A stretch of 39,374 bases of DNA from Eggerthella sp. CAG:298 (GCA_000435675.1 FR895140.1:49457-88830); one strand, 5' to 3'; numbered from the stretch's first letter, positions 24,429 through 32,435 are shown. Program-made: numbers and translations. Notes: generated by a model not told the origin, from the sequence alone.

Positions 24429-25280
24429 ATGACCGCACCCGAAATCCTCCATACTGAACCAAACGCTTCCGCCGCCCCGAACGGATCGAAGCAGCCGCTC
24501 AAGCAGCGTGTCTATGTAGCGCTCGAAGAGCCCGCGAAGGCCTCGCCGCTCGGCAAATTCCTTGGCATCGGACTCATCGTCTTGATTGTGCTGAATGCTC
24601 TTTTGGTTAGCGTGCCGGACAACGATGCAGCGCTCGATTTCAACACGCTCATCTTAGGGTTCAGCGTGCTTTCAGTGATCGCTTTCGCCGCTGAATATGC
24701 CTGCCGCATTTGGATCGCCGATCTTGTCTATCCTGCCCTTGCGCCAACGCGCGCACGTGTGCGTTATATCTTCTCGCTCATGGGCATCATCGATTTCCTT
24801 GCGTGGTTTCCTGCGCTCTTCGTCTTCTTCCTGCCTGCCTCGAACGCGCTCAACGATGCGATTCGCATCATCCGTCTGGTGCGTCTGATCAAGATTTCGC
24901 GCTACATGCGCGGCCTGCAGACCATCAGCCGCGTGTTCGTGAAGCGCCGTCGCGAGATCGTGGCGGCGTTCATGGTGCTCACGCTTTTGGCGGTGGCCTC
25001 GAGCGTGCTCATGTATGAAGCCGAACATACCGCGCAACCCGAAGTGTTCGACAGTGTGTGGACGGGTCTGTACTGGGCCATCACCACCATGACCACGACC
25101 GGCTACGGCGACATCGTTCCCATTACGGCGTTCGGGCGCATCATCGGCTTCGTGGTGATGGTCATCTCGATCGGCGTGGTGGCTATTCCAGCAGGTATCT
25201 TCTCCGCAGGCTTCATCGAAGAATTCCGCGCGGCGGACAAGGCTGAAGAAGAAGCGGGCCGCGATGAGGACGCGCGATGA
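24429..25280 (+). CDS. Voltage-gated-type potassium channel
   Basis: A 283-residue six-helix channel subunit. The fourth helix carries spaced positive charges (AIRIIRLVRLIKISRYMRG, about residues 148-168), and the pore has the selectivity filter TTMTTTGYGD before the last helix. A charged cytoplasmic C terminus (DKAEEEAGRDEDAR) follows without a regulatory RCK domain. I start at ATG 24429; no clear ribosome site precedes it, and an upstream TTG at 24417 is the alternative. Its last codons overlap the ClC gene (ATGA), so the two are translationally coupled, which suggests joint control of K+ and anion balance across the membrane. Confidence 0.92.
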   Translation: MTAPEILHTEPNASAAPNGSKQPLKQRVYVALEEPAKASPLGKFLGIGLIVLIVLNALLVSVPDNDAALDFNTLILGFSVLSVIAFAAEYACRIWIADLVYPALAPTRARVRYIFSLMGIIDFLAWFPALFVFFLPASNALNDAIRIIRLVRLIKISRYMRGLQTISRVFVKRRREIVAAFMVLTLLAVASSVLMYEAEHTAQPEVFDSVWTGLYWAITTMTTTGYGDIVPITAFGRIIGFVVMVISIGVVAIPAGIFSAGFIEEFRAADKAEEEAGRDEDAR

Positions 25281-26548
25281 GCGAAACCCCCAACCGCACA
25301 CGCCCAGTGCTCAATCGCGTCATCTTCACCCTGCTCACTCTTGTATTGGGCGGTCTGGCGGGTGCATTCGTGTGGGTATTCTTCTTCTTGCTCAACCACG
25401 GCATCAACCTTTTTTGGCACGTGCTGCCCGAGCACATCGGTGCTTGGTGGTGGCCGCTTGCCGTGTGCTTGGTAGGTGGCGTGGCGATCGGTCTCTTCGA
25501 ACGTCGCTTCGGTGCATACCCCGAAGACCTGAACAAGGTGATGACACAGGTGAAGGAGACGGGTCGCTACGAATACAAGCACATCGGCGCCTCTGCGGGC
25601 GGCGCGCTCCTGCCCTTGCTCTTCGGCGGCAGCGTCGGTCCTGAAGCGGGGTTGACGGGCGTGATCGCGGGACTTTGCACGTGGGTGGGCGACCGCCTGA
25701 AGTTCCTCGGCAAGGAGTTTCGCGAACTTTCCCAGGCGGGCACCGCGGCGGTGCTCTCTGCCGTGTTCAATGCGCCTTTGTTTGGTCTGGCGGCGCCGCT
25801 TCTTGGCAGCTGCGACGAGGTGAAAGCGGGCACCAAGATCGAGGTTCCGAAAGCCACGAAGATCATCGTCTACGCGTTTGCGGTGGCCGGCGCGTTCGGC
25901 GTGATGATCCTGCTCGGAAGCGTGTTTGGCGGTGGGGAAGGCCTGCCGCATTTCTCGGAGGTCTCCATCGATTGGTTCGAACGCGCACTCATCATTCCGC
26001 TGGCGCTAGCGGGCGGTGCGGTGGGCTTGCTCTACCATGCGTTCGACAAGTGCGCAGACACGCTCGCGCGTAAGATCGGCGACCACCCCGTGGCGAAGGC
26101 GGTCTTGGTCGGGCTTATCCTGGGTTCGCTCGGAATCGTGTTTCCCTTCGTGATGTTCGCAGGTGAAACGCAAACCGAAACGCTCATGAGCACCTACACG
26201 ATGCTCGGCGCGGGCTATCTCATTTTTACGGGCGTGCTGAAGGTCTTCACCACGCCGCTCTGTTTACGCCTCGGATGGCGCGGCGGCCATTTTTTCCCGA
26301 CCATCTTCGCGGGCATCTGCTTGGGCTATGGGTTTGCGCTACTCACGGACGCTGACCCGGTGTGCTGCCTGTGCATCTGCAGCGCGGCGCTTATGGGCGC
26401 CATTATGCGTCAGCCCGTCATGACAGTGCTGCTGCTATTCCTGCTGTTCCCAGTGCGCGCGTTCGTGGTGATGCTTGTCGCTGCGTGCATTGGCGCGGCG
26501 CTCACTTCGCTGGCGCTTTCGTTCGTGAAGCTCGTGAGGAAGGGTTAG
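25277..26548 (+). CDS. ClC-family chloride channel/transporter
   Basis: A 423-residue ClC protein. Ion-path motifs are GGSVGPEAGLTG (about residues 114-125; the GPE glutamate is the gating residue) and GGHFFP near residue 335, corresponding to the GxFxP motif. The bacterial minimal form without C-terminal CBS domains. The first motif reads GGSVGPE rather than the GSGIP pattern seen in many Cl-/H+ exchangers, so transport mode and selectivity cannot be told. It starts inside the end of the K+ channel gene (ATGA overlap) and is followed 2 bp later by the methyltransferase gene. Confidence 0.9.
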   Translation: MSETPNRTRPVLNRVIFTLLTLVLGGLAGAFVWVFFFLLNHGINLFWHVLPEHIGAWWWPLAVCLVGGVAIGLFERRFGAYPEDLNKVMTQVKETGRYEYKHIGASAGGALLPLLFGGSVGPEAGLTGVIAGLCTWVGDRLKFLGKEFRELSQAGTAAVLSAVFNAPLFGLAAPLLGSCDEVKAGTKIEVPKATKIIVYAFAVAGAFGVMILLGSVFGGGEGLPHFSEVSIDWFERALIIPLALAGGAVGLLYHAFDKCADTLARKIGDHPVAKAVLVGLILGSLGIVFPFVMFAGETQTETLMSTYTMLGAGYLIFTGVLKVFTTPLCLRLGWRGGHFFPTIFAGICLGYGFALLTDADPVCCLCICSAALMGAIMRQPVMTVLLLFLLFPVRAFVVMLVAACIGAALTSLALSFVKLVRKG

Positions 26549-26550
26549 CT

Positions 26551-27468
26551 ATGAATCGTGATACTGTGCGAGCCCTTTGCCAGCTCAACACCGAATTCTA
26601 CGAACGCAACGCTGCTTCCTTTTCGCAAACACGCACGGCTCCCTGGGAGGGCTGGCGCAGGTGCATGGCGGCGTGCGGGTTTGATGATTCCGATGGAGCA
26701 GCGCTCGATCAACCCGCGAATGCCCAGACTGCCGATTCGGTCCTTGATATCGCGTGCGGCAACCTGCGCTTCGAGGCATTCCTTGCGAACACCTATCCGC
26801 ACGTCGACTGGTCGTTCTTCGCGGTGGATAATTGCGAACCGCTTGTTACGAGCGGTCAAGAAGATATTGCCAAAAAAGTGCATTTTACCTGCGAAGATAT
26901 TGTGAGCAACCTACTCGATGGTCTGCCCGCTGCCGAGCCTGCGAACACTCCTGCGTTTGCAGCTGCAACTCCCTTCGATCTGGTGGTCTCGTTCGGCTTT
27001 TTGCACCACATTCCTAGCTTCGATTTGCGCCAGCAGTTCTTGCTTGAAGCGCTTAGTCAGGTGAAGCCTGGCGGCTACCTGGTAGTTTCCTTCTGGCAGT
27101 TCCTGAACGACCCCGCGAAGAGAGCGAAGATCGAACAGACGCACGCTGAAGCGCTTGCGTTCTTCGAAGGCTCCCTCGAACCTAACGACTACTTCCTCGG
27201 TTGGAAGAACGAACCCGACAACTATCGCTACTGTCATCATTTCTCAAACGAAGAGATCGATCGGATCATTACTGCTCTCGCGCCGCATGCCACGGTGGTC
27301 GAATCCTTCTCCGCCGACGGCAAGCCCGGCAATCTCAACCGCTACGTTGTTTTCAAGCGAAAAGAGCTACCGATAGACTCCATCCCTGTAACGAACGCTC
27401 TGTCGTCGATGACCGATGAAGAGATCAAGCAGCTCAAGGTCAAGACGCTGGTGCTAGGGGTCGGGTAA
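26551..27468 (+). CDS. Class I SAM-dependent methyltransferase, Trm9-like N terminus
   Basis: A 305-residue methyltransferase. SAM-binding motif I is VLDIACGNLRFE (about residues 65-76), with AVDNCEPL after the second strand and FDLVVSFGFLHHIPSF for motif IV. The start of the protein, FYERNAASFSQTRTAPWEGW, resembles the N terminus of Trm9/ALKBH8-type tRNA wobble-uridine methyltransferases, so a tRNA substrate is possible but unproven. GAGGAAGGG precedes the ATG at 26551. It is 2 bp after the ClC gene and likely in the same message. Its last five codons and stop are part of a perfect 26-bp inverted repeat (27451-27511), so the natural C terminus may have been changed by that repeat. Confidence 0.85.
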   Translation: MNRDTVRALCQLNTEFYERNAASFSQTRTAPWEGWRRCMAACGFDDSDGAALDQPANAQTADSVLDIACGNLRFEAFLANTYPHVDWSFFAVDNCEPLVTSGQEDIAKKVHFTCEDIVSNLLDGLPAAEPANTPAFAAATPFDLVVSFGFLHHIPSFDLRQQFLLEALSQVKPGGYLVVSFWQFLNDPAKRAKIEQTHAEALAFFEGSLEPNDYFLGWKNEPDNYRYCHHFSNEEIDRIITALAPHATVVESFSADGKPGNLNRYVVFKRKELPIDSIPVTNALSSMTDEEIKQLKVKTLVLGVG

Positions 27469-27511
27469 TTCGACACGTTTTTGATGTGTCGAATTACCCG
27501 ACCCCTAGCAC
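27451..27511. repeat. Perfect 26-bp inverted repeat overlapping the methyltransferase stop
   Basis: The arms 27451-27476 (starting GTGCTAGGGGTCGGG) and 27486-27511 are exact reverse complements, with the 9-base loop GTTTTTGAT. The stop codon TAA lies within the left arm. No U tract follows, so this is more like a REP/BIME-type palindrome than a standard terminator, although such a stem could stop transcription or protect the mRNA end. The AGGGGTC core recurs in two tandem units 170 bp downstream. Confidence 0.92.
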
Positions 27512-27713
27512 ACTCCACAAGAAGAAGCGCACTCCCGGGTGAATCCAGAAGTGCGCTCGATCAGGAAGGGAACTCATGCTGAATGGGGGAAGCCAGCAAG
27601 GTCTCTGCATCATCGTTGCGTATGCCAAACAAGAGGGGTCAGCCCTTGAATCTTGCATGCGCCAAAAAAGAGGGGTCGACCGTTTGAATCTTGCCGCGCG
27701 CTTGCTCAGGACA
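27469..27713. other. 245-bp intergenic region with several small repeats
   Basis: Between two convergent genes. It contains the right arm of the 26-bp palindrome, a hairpin AGCGCACT/AGTGCGCT with a 16-base loop (27526-27557), and the tandem AGGGGTC-containing repeat at 27624-27697. I see no gene with a usable ribosome site. Confidence 0.7.
27624..27697. repeat. Two tandem ~37-bp repeats
   Basis: Units begin GCCAAACAAGAGGGGTC (27624) and GCCAAAAAAGAGGGGTC (27661), and both end in TTGAATCTTGC. The second has one inserted base in the middle. The AGGGGTC core is shared with the 26-bp palindrome next to it, suggesting one family of REP-like sequence. Confidence 0.75.
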
Positions 27714-28871
27714 TCAGATCGTAAGCTGCGAACCAGGCATCCCAAGCAAGAACGCAACCGACTCGATATGAAGATCGGGTGTCCCGTCTGCGATGCTGAG
27801 TGTTTGGGCGTCGCGAAGATAGCGCGAGATTCCTGTTTCCTCAACGATTCCTAAGCCACCATGCAGCCATACGCACTGCTTCGCAACGTCTATTGCCATT
27901 TCGCAGGTGGTGTACTTCGAGGTGCTGATGAGCATCTTGGTTTCAGCTGCCAGCGAAGTATCGCCAGTTGCGATCAGCCTATCCGCCATGCCGAGCGACT
28001 CGTAGATCAGCGCGCGCGACTGCTCGATCTGTCCCCACATGCGCGCAATTCGATGGGCAACCACTTGCTTTGCGCCGATCGGCTGGCCCTTGTGGCTACG
28101 GTGCTGGACGAAGTCCATGGTTTTCGCCAGCGCACCTTCGGCGCATCCGAGCGCAACTGCCGCGCAAAGCGCGTTTCCAGGACCGAAACCATCAAGCGGG
28201 TTCTTCGGGAAGCTATGGTTATCTGCAACGCGAACGTCGGTCAAGAAGTAAGAACCGGAACAATTGCCGCAAAGTCCAAGCTTTTCTTCGACGTAATTGT
28301 CATCCACGCCAGGGTCTGAGGTTTCGACGATGAAACAGCGCATCTCGCGATCCTCGGTAAGGCCGATGAATGCAACAAGGTCGGCCTTTCCGCAGTTCGT
28401 GACATAGAGCTTGCTGCCGTTCAGGATCCAGTCATCTCCATCGCGCTTCGCCAGAATAGGCCACTCGGGGATGTTGGTCGATCCTTCAGGGTGCGTGATG
28501 CCAGCCGCCATGATGGTCCAGCCGCTCATGAGCCCAGGAAGATACTTCTTCAGGAGCGCTTCGCGGTTGGGCGATTCCATCAGATAGCTCACCATGCAAC
28601 TATCGACGTAGTAGCTGATCGCGAATGCCGGCGAAACCTTCGCGATCTCTTCGGTCACCACGCCTACCGCAGTAAGCCCGAGCCCCATGCCGCCGATCTG
28701 TTCGGGTACGATCAGACTCAAAAAGCCCAGCTCGCCGGCCTTCAGATAGAGATCGCGGGGGAATTCGTTGGTTTCTTCCATCTCTGCCACGCAGGGCGCG
28801 ACATATTTTTCGGTGAACTCCTGAGCGCTTTGCTTGAGCAGTTCGAGATCGTCGTTGAGAAAGAATGACAT
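27714..28871 (-). CDS. Acyl-CoA dehydrogenase family protein (catalytic Glu position is Asp)
   Basis: A 385-residue flavoprotein of the acyl-CoA dehydrogenase fold: N-terminal helical domain, AAGITHPEGSTN and WILNGSKLYVTNCG (flavin and substrate loops), and the C-terminal helical domain with WLHGGLGIVEETGISRYLRDA. The catalytic base normally sits in a YEGT-like loop; here the loop reads IADGT, so the residue is Asp (D362). No replacement Glu is seen at the isovaleryl-CoA-type position. It may be slower, act on a different substrate, or be a reductase. Start 28871 follows GAAGG by eight bases. It is the second gene after the SDR gene (12-bp gap). Confidence 0.88.
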   Translation of the reverse strand: MSFFLNDDLELLKQSAQEFTEKYVAPCVAEMEETNEFPRDLYLKAGELGFLSLIVPEQIGGMGLGLTAVGVVTEEIAKVSPAFAISYYVDSCMVSYLMESPNREALLKKYLPGLMSGWTIMAAGITHPEGSTNIPEWPILAKRDGDDWILNGSKLYVTNCGKADLVAFIGLTEDREMRCFIVETSDPGVDDNYVEEKLGLCGNCSGSYFLTDVRVADNHSFPKNPLDGFGPGNALCAAVALGCAEGALAKTMDFVQHRSHKGQPIGAKQVVAHRIARMWGQIEQSRALIYESLGMADRLIATGDTSLAAETKMLISTSKYTTCEMAIDVAKQCVWLHGGLGIVEETGISRYLRDAQTLSIADGTPDLHIESVAFLLGMPGSQLTI

Positions 28872-28883
28872 GACCATCACCTT

Positions 28884-29819
28884 CTAGTTCATCGTGAGGC
28901 GATCGACATTGTCGCCGCCGCCCGTAATACCTTGTGCAGCCAGTTTTTCGGCATAGAACGCGAAATCTACGACCGCCTGGTCGCAGGGCTGACCGTTGTT
29001 GTTGATCGCTTCAGCTTCGAGCGTAACCACGCGTTCGGTCAGATCCGCGTGAGGTAGCAAATAGAAGCACCCTTCATCGATCTGATCGAGGATGATCTGC
29101 GCGGTCTCTTCTGCGGTGAGCATCCCCAGACGATCGCCCGATTCGGTGTGGGCGACAGAAAGGGGCATCTCCTGCCCGTTGCCGTTGATGTTGTTGTACT
29201 CTTCGTTGCGATGCAGCGTGCTATTGGCGATCTCCGATTCGAAGACTCCCGGTAGCGAGACGTTGTATTTCACCTTATCAAGCTCGAATTTGATCGCTTC
29301 TGCCTGGTAATTCTCAACAAGGCGAACAAGCGCGGTCTTGGTCACCGAATAGGGCGCCCAGCCAGAGAACGCCGAAACGCCAGCGGTGGAAGCAGTGGTC
29401 ACGATTCTGCCGCCTTCGGGCTGCGTGAACATCAAGCCGCTGAAAACGCGTAGGCCATAGAGCGATCCCCAGAAATTGGTATCCATGATCCATTTCCAAT
29501 CGCTCACGCTTGTCTTCATGAGCGCATTTGGCTGCAGCATGACGCCTGCGTTGTTGAAGAGGTAATCGACCCCGCCGAACTCCGATTTCACGGTGAAGGC
29601 AAGATTGTTCCAGTCGCTTTCGCTGCTGACATCTTGGCGAAGATAGCGTGCGTTCACACCTTCTGCTTGGAGCTTCTCAACGGCTTCTGCGCCTTTTTCC
29701 TCGCGACGACCCGTGATGACGATCGAAGCCCCGCGCCCTCCTAGGATCTTCGCGAGGGCAAAACCGAGACCCGATGTCCCTCCGGTGATGACGACGGTCT
29801 TTCCCGCGTAATCTTCCAT
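28884..29819 (-). CDS. Short-chain dehydrogenase/reductase
   Basis: A 311-residue NAD(P)-dependent SDR. Cofactor motif TGGTSGLG (12-19), the ITGRRE end of the second strand (a pattern favouring NADP), NNAG (89-92) and the tetrad N115, S144, Y157, K161 are complete. It is longer than a 250-residue classical SDR, with an insert around residues 210-235 (NEEYNNINGNGQ). AGGAGGAGATC before ATG 29819 is a very strong ribosome site. It leads a two-gene operon with the acyl-CoA dehydrogenase and is divergent from a TetR-family regulator. Together they suggest oxidation or reduction of a hydroxy- or keto-compound, but no substrate is shown. Confidence 0.92.
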   Translation of the reverse strand: MEDYAGKTVVITGGTSGLGFALAKILGGRGASIVITGRREEKGAEAVEKLQAEGVNARYLRQDVSSESDWNNLAFTVKSEFGGVDYLFNNAGVMLQPNALMKTSVSDWKWIMDTNFWGSLYGLRVFSGLMFTQPEGGRIVTTASTAGVSAFSGWAPYSVTKTALVRLVENYQAEAIKFELDKVKYNVSLPGVFESEIANSTLHRNEEYNNINGNGQEMPLSVAHTESGDRLGMLTAEETAQIILDQIDEGCFYLLPHADLTERVVTLEAEAINNNGQPCDQAVVDFAFYAEKLAAQGITGGGDNVDRLTMN

Positions 29820-30118
29820 GATCTCCTCCTTTTTCCTTGATCCGTAGATCCCCTTTGTGATCAGCATATTCTGCACCGCGCGAGATTCCCATGATCAATG
29901 CAGAGGGCCGTGTTGAACTCTTGAACGCATGAGCGCGGATTGTCGAACAACTGCCATTTCGGGTGTGGGTGTTCAAGAATTTGACAACAGGGCCTCGATT
30001 GTTCAATGCGCCAAAGGATGCACGCAAGAGAAGGAAGGGGCGATGCGTTAGAATCAGGGAGAAGACCGATTCTCATGTCTGAACGGGGGAATCGTGATCT
30101 ATCGGATAGGATGCATCC
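29820..30118. promoter_or_regulatory. Divergent control region with two candidate TetR-regulator operators
   Basis: Two related 19-bp sites lie in opposite orientation: GTGTTGAACTCTTGAACGC (29910-29928) and, on the minus strand, TTGTCAAATTCTTGAACAC (29969-29987), their centres 59 bp apart. Both share a TTCTTGAAC/CTCTTGAAC half. Further GTTCAA/TTGTCGAAC-like words occur nearby (29939-29950, 29997-30006). This is where the regulator of the SDR operon would be expected to bind. Confidence 0.55.
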
Positions 30119-30682
30119 ATGAAGCGCGATGACCTGGTAAAACGAGAACTATCTCGCACGCTGAAAGAGCTCGTGCGAGAAAAGCCCCTTATGAGCATCA
30201 CGGTGTCTGAGTTGGCCCAGGTTGCTGGAATAAGCAGGGGAACATTCTACAATCACTTCTTCGACATCTACGACCTGATCAATTGGACGTTTGAGATCGA
30301 TGTGATCCAGCCGCTTCAGAATTACATCAGGCATCATACGCATGCTTGGTCGGGCATCACGGAGCAATGCCTCAAGAAGATGTACGAAGAATCGGATTTC
30401 TATTGTCAGGCCGTCCAATATCGTGGGCAGAATTCCTTGCGAGATTATATGCGCCAGCGAAATCTCGATAGTTGGAAATTGCTGATAGATGGCTATCTGG
30501 GCGAGGATAAGACCTTCGATGCAGAAACGCTCGACTTCTTCGAACGCTTCACGGCGCAGGCCATTGCGAACATGGTGATCGAATGGGCCGAGAGCGGGAT
30601 GAAGATCCCACCCGAGAAGATGGCCCTGATGGATTGCGTCGCGACACGCGGCATCTATGGAATGATCGACGCTGCGAACTGA
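30119..30682 (+). CDS. TetR/AcrR-family transcriptional regulator
   Basis: A 187-residue regulator. The N-terminal HTH is ITVSELAQVAGISRGTFYNHFFDIYDL (split by eye at about residues 25-51). The rest is helical and resembles the DhaS-like/TetR_C_8 group, with WTFEIDVIQPLQNYI following the HTH. It is divergent from the SDR/acyl-CoA dehydrogenase operon (299 bp between) and so probably represses it and itself. No good ribosome site is visible before the ATG at 30119 (GGATGCATCC), so translation may be low. A dispersed repeat follows directly after its stop. Confidence 0.88.
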   Translation: MKRDDLVKRELSRTLKELVREKPLMSITVSELAQVAGISRGTFYNHFFDIYDLINWTFEIDVIQPLQNYIRHHTHAWSGITEQCLKKMYEESDFYCQAVQYRGQNSLRDYMRQRNLDSWKLLIDGYLGEDKTFDAETLDFFERFTAQAIANMVIEWAESGMKIPPEKMALMDCVATRGIYGMIDAAN

Positions 30683-30684
30683 GG

Positions 30685-30709
30685 TGACAAACTACCTGGT
30701 TGTTCGCCA
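30685..30709 (+). repeat. Dispersed 25-bp intergenic repeat, copy 3
   Basis: TGACAAACTACC followed by TGGTTGTTCGCCA differs from copy 1 at 3 of 25 positions. It begins 2 bp after the TetR gene's stop codon, the same placement as copies 1 and 2. Confidence 0.75.
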
Positions 30710-30731
30710 CCATTTGTTTTCAAGCAAATTA

Positions 30732-30830
30732 TGTAGTCGGTATCTGGATATCTTTGCAGTGACACCCTGGATAATCTTGCAGTCAACATCTAGATAATCT
30801 TGTAGTCAGTACTTGGATAATCTGGTAGTC
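30732..30830. repeat. Tandem 23-bp repeat array upstream of the ATPase gene
   Basis: AGTC/AGTG words occur at 30735, 30758, 30781, 30804 and 30827, exactly 23 bp apart. Each unit has the form AGTCnnnAYCTGGATAATCTT with few changes. There are four full units and the start of a fifth. There are no spacers, so this is not a CRISPR array. The array ends about 105 bp before the ATPase ATG, in the AT-rich stretch, and could be a multi-site operator or promoter array for that gene. Confidence 0.88.
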
Positions 30831-30933
30831 TAGTATGGTGAACAGGAAATATAACGGACTCTTCCATAATCAATCTCATCTTGATGAAATGTCGCTCGAG
30901 GCAACTATACGAATCGCTAGATAAGGAACGATC

Positions 30934-32091
30934 ATGATCCCGCGCCAGATAACCACTTCTCTTAAAAGAAGTCTTACCCAGTTTCCTATCGTTTCTCTAA
31001 CGGGTCCTCGCCAAAGCGGGAAGACTACGTTATTGAGGAACGAGTTTCCTGACTATTCCTATGTGTTGTTGGAAGATCCAGACGTTCGTGCTTTTGCTCA
31101 GGATGATCCTCGTGCGTTTCTGTCACTTCATGCGAACCACGTTATATTCGATGAGGTTCAGCGTGTACCAGAACTCTTTTCCTACCTTCAGGGACAAGTC
31201 GATGAAACAGGCGCAGTGGGGCAGTATATCTTGTCTGGTTCGCAGAATTTTCTTTTGATGGATGCCATTTCGCAATCGCTCGCGGGACGTGTAGCGATCA
31301 GGCATCTCCCTCCGCTTTCATATTGCGAGGTGAAAGCTGCGGGCAGGCAACCTGAATCAGTTGAAGCATGGGTGGTTCGAGGAGGTTATCCTCGTCTCTA
31401 TGATGTCGATATGACACCCGCAGAATACTACTCTAACTATATTCAGACCTACATCGATCGCGATGTTCGCAGCGAATTGGGTGTGGTGAAGATTCCTGAG
31501 TTCAATCGTTTCGTAACGCTTTGTGCAACGCGAATTGGAAATCTGGTGAACATACAGTCTCTTGCTGCAGATTGCGGAATCAATATGCGTACCGCGAAAG
31601 ACTGGCTCGCACTTTTGGAGCAAAGCTTCATCATTCGCTTGTTGCGTCCCTATCACCATAATTATGGCAAGCGACTCATCAAGACGCCGAAGCTATATTT
31701 CGAGGATACGGGACTGGCTTGCTCGTTGCTTGGTATCGACACGGCAGAAGATCTGATAATGAGCAGTTATCGTGGGGCAATCTTTGAAAATGCGGTGATT
31801 TGCGAATTCACGAAAGAAGCGTTGTCGCAAGGTAAAGTCCCCGACTTCTACTTCTGGCGGGATTCTGCTGGACGAGAGATAGATCTGATCGTCGACAAAG
31901 CTGGTACGATTCAGCGAGCGGTTGAAGTGAAAGCGTCATCAACGTATGATCCAAAAAGCTTTTCGACCCTTGATAAACTGGGTGACGAATTGGGGATTCC
32001 TATAAGCGCCCGCGAAGTGGTTTATTCGGGTGATCTCAGCATGGAAACAAAGCATGGTCTTGTTCGCGCGTTCGCTGATCTTTGCGAGTGA
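30934..32091 (+). CDS. AAA-type ATPase with DUF4143 C-terminal domain
   Basis: A 385-residue protein of the AAA_14 plus DUF4143 type, frequent in gut bacteria and of unknown role. Walker A is GPRQSGKTT (24-32); Walker B is VIFDEVQ (70-76); sensor-like SGSQNFLLM follows. The C-terminal half has YFEDTGLACSLLG, RGAIFENAV and an (E)IDLIV...VEVKAS pattern that resembles PD-(D/E)XK nuclease cores, a known feature of this family. AAGGA precedes ATG 30934. It stands alone, is more AT-rich than the conserved genes around it and follows a tandem repeat array. Such genes are often moved horizontally; no toxin or antitoxin partner can be assigned. Confidence 0.92.
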   Translation: MIPRQITTSLKRSLTQFPIVSLTGPRQSGKTTLLRNEFPDYSYVLLEDPDVRAFAQDDPRAFLSLHANHVIFDEVQRVPELFSYLQGQVDETGAVGQYILSGSQNFLLMDAISQSLAGRVAIRHLPPLSYCEVKAAGRQPESVEAWVVRGGYPRLYDVDMTPAEYYSNYIQTYIDRDVRSELGVVKIPEFNRFVTLCATRIGNLVNIQSLAADCGINMRTAKDWLALLEQSFIIRLLRPYHHNYGKRLIKTPKLYFEDTGLACSLLGIDTAEDLIMSSYRGAIFENAVICEFTKEALSQGKVPDFYFWRDSAGREIDLIVDKAGTIQRAVEVKASSTYDPKSFSTLDKLGDELGIPISAREVVYSGDLSMETKHGLVRAFADLCE

Positions 32092-32435
32092 TCTGGTGGG
32101 TTGCACGCAGCCATTATCTTTCTTGTAGACACTGAAACTCATTGTAGAGATGTGTCATAGTTTGTCATCGATGCTAGCTATGGAGACATGCTAAACAATA
32201 CAAAACCCGCTATACTAGGCGAGCTTTGTATTGTTTAAAGTTTGATTGTTTGGCGCGTTCGAAGATTCATGACACTAAAGTTTTGTTTCAGCGATTCTTT
32301 TTCCTCTCTTTTCTAATAGTTCCAATCTTTTTATCGCTACGAGTGTCACGGCCGTTTGAATTTCTGATTGTTCCCGGAGGAAGTCCATGCTTTTTCTCGA
32401 ATGTCCCTACTGTACAATCACTTCTTGTTTTCCTG
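32092..32435. other. 344-bp AT-rich gene-free region
   Basis: It holds a perfect 13-bp inverted repeat (32192-32237) and little else. An 80-codon frame at 32226-32468 is very Phe/Leu/Ser-rich, has no ribosome site, starts inside the hairpin and overlaps an opposite gene; I do not consider it real. Confidence 0.65.
32192..32237. repeat. Perfect 13-bp inverted repeat with 20-base loop
   Basis: TAAACAATACAAA and TTTGTATTGTTTA are exact reverse complements. The loop can pair further (CGC/GCG) and contains TATACT. It lies 100 bp after the ATPase gene. It could be a bidirectional terminator for that gene and the opposite small gene, or the trace of a mobile element end. Confidence 0.8.

Noticed and set aside
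27469..27512. Rho-independent terminator formed by the 26-bp palindrome
   Set aside because: The stem is strong but no U tract follows on either strand, so I list it as a repeat rather than a terminator.
30732..30830. CRISPR array
   Set aside because: The repeats are contiguous with no spacers, and no cas genes are in the window.
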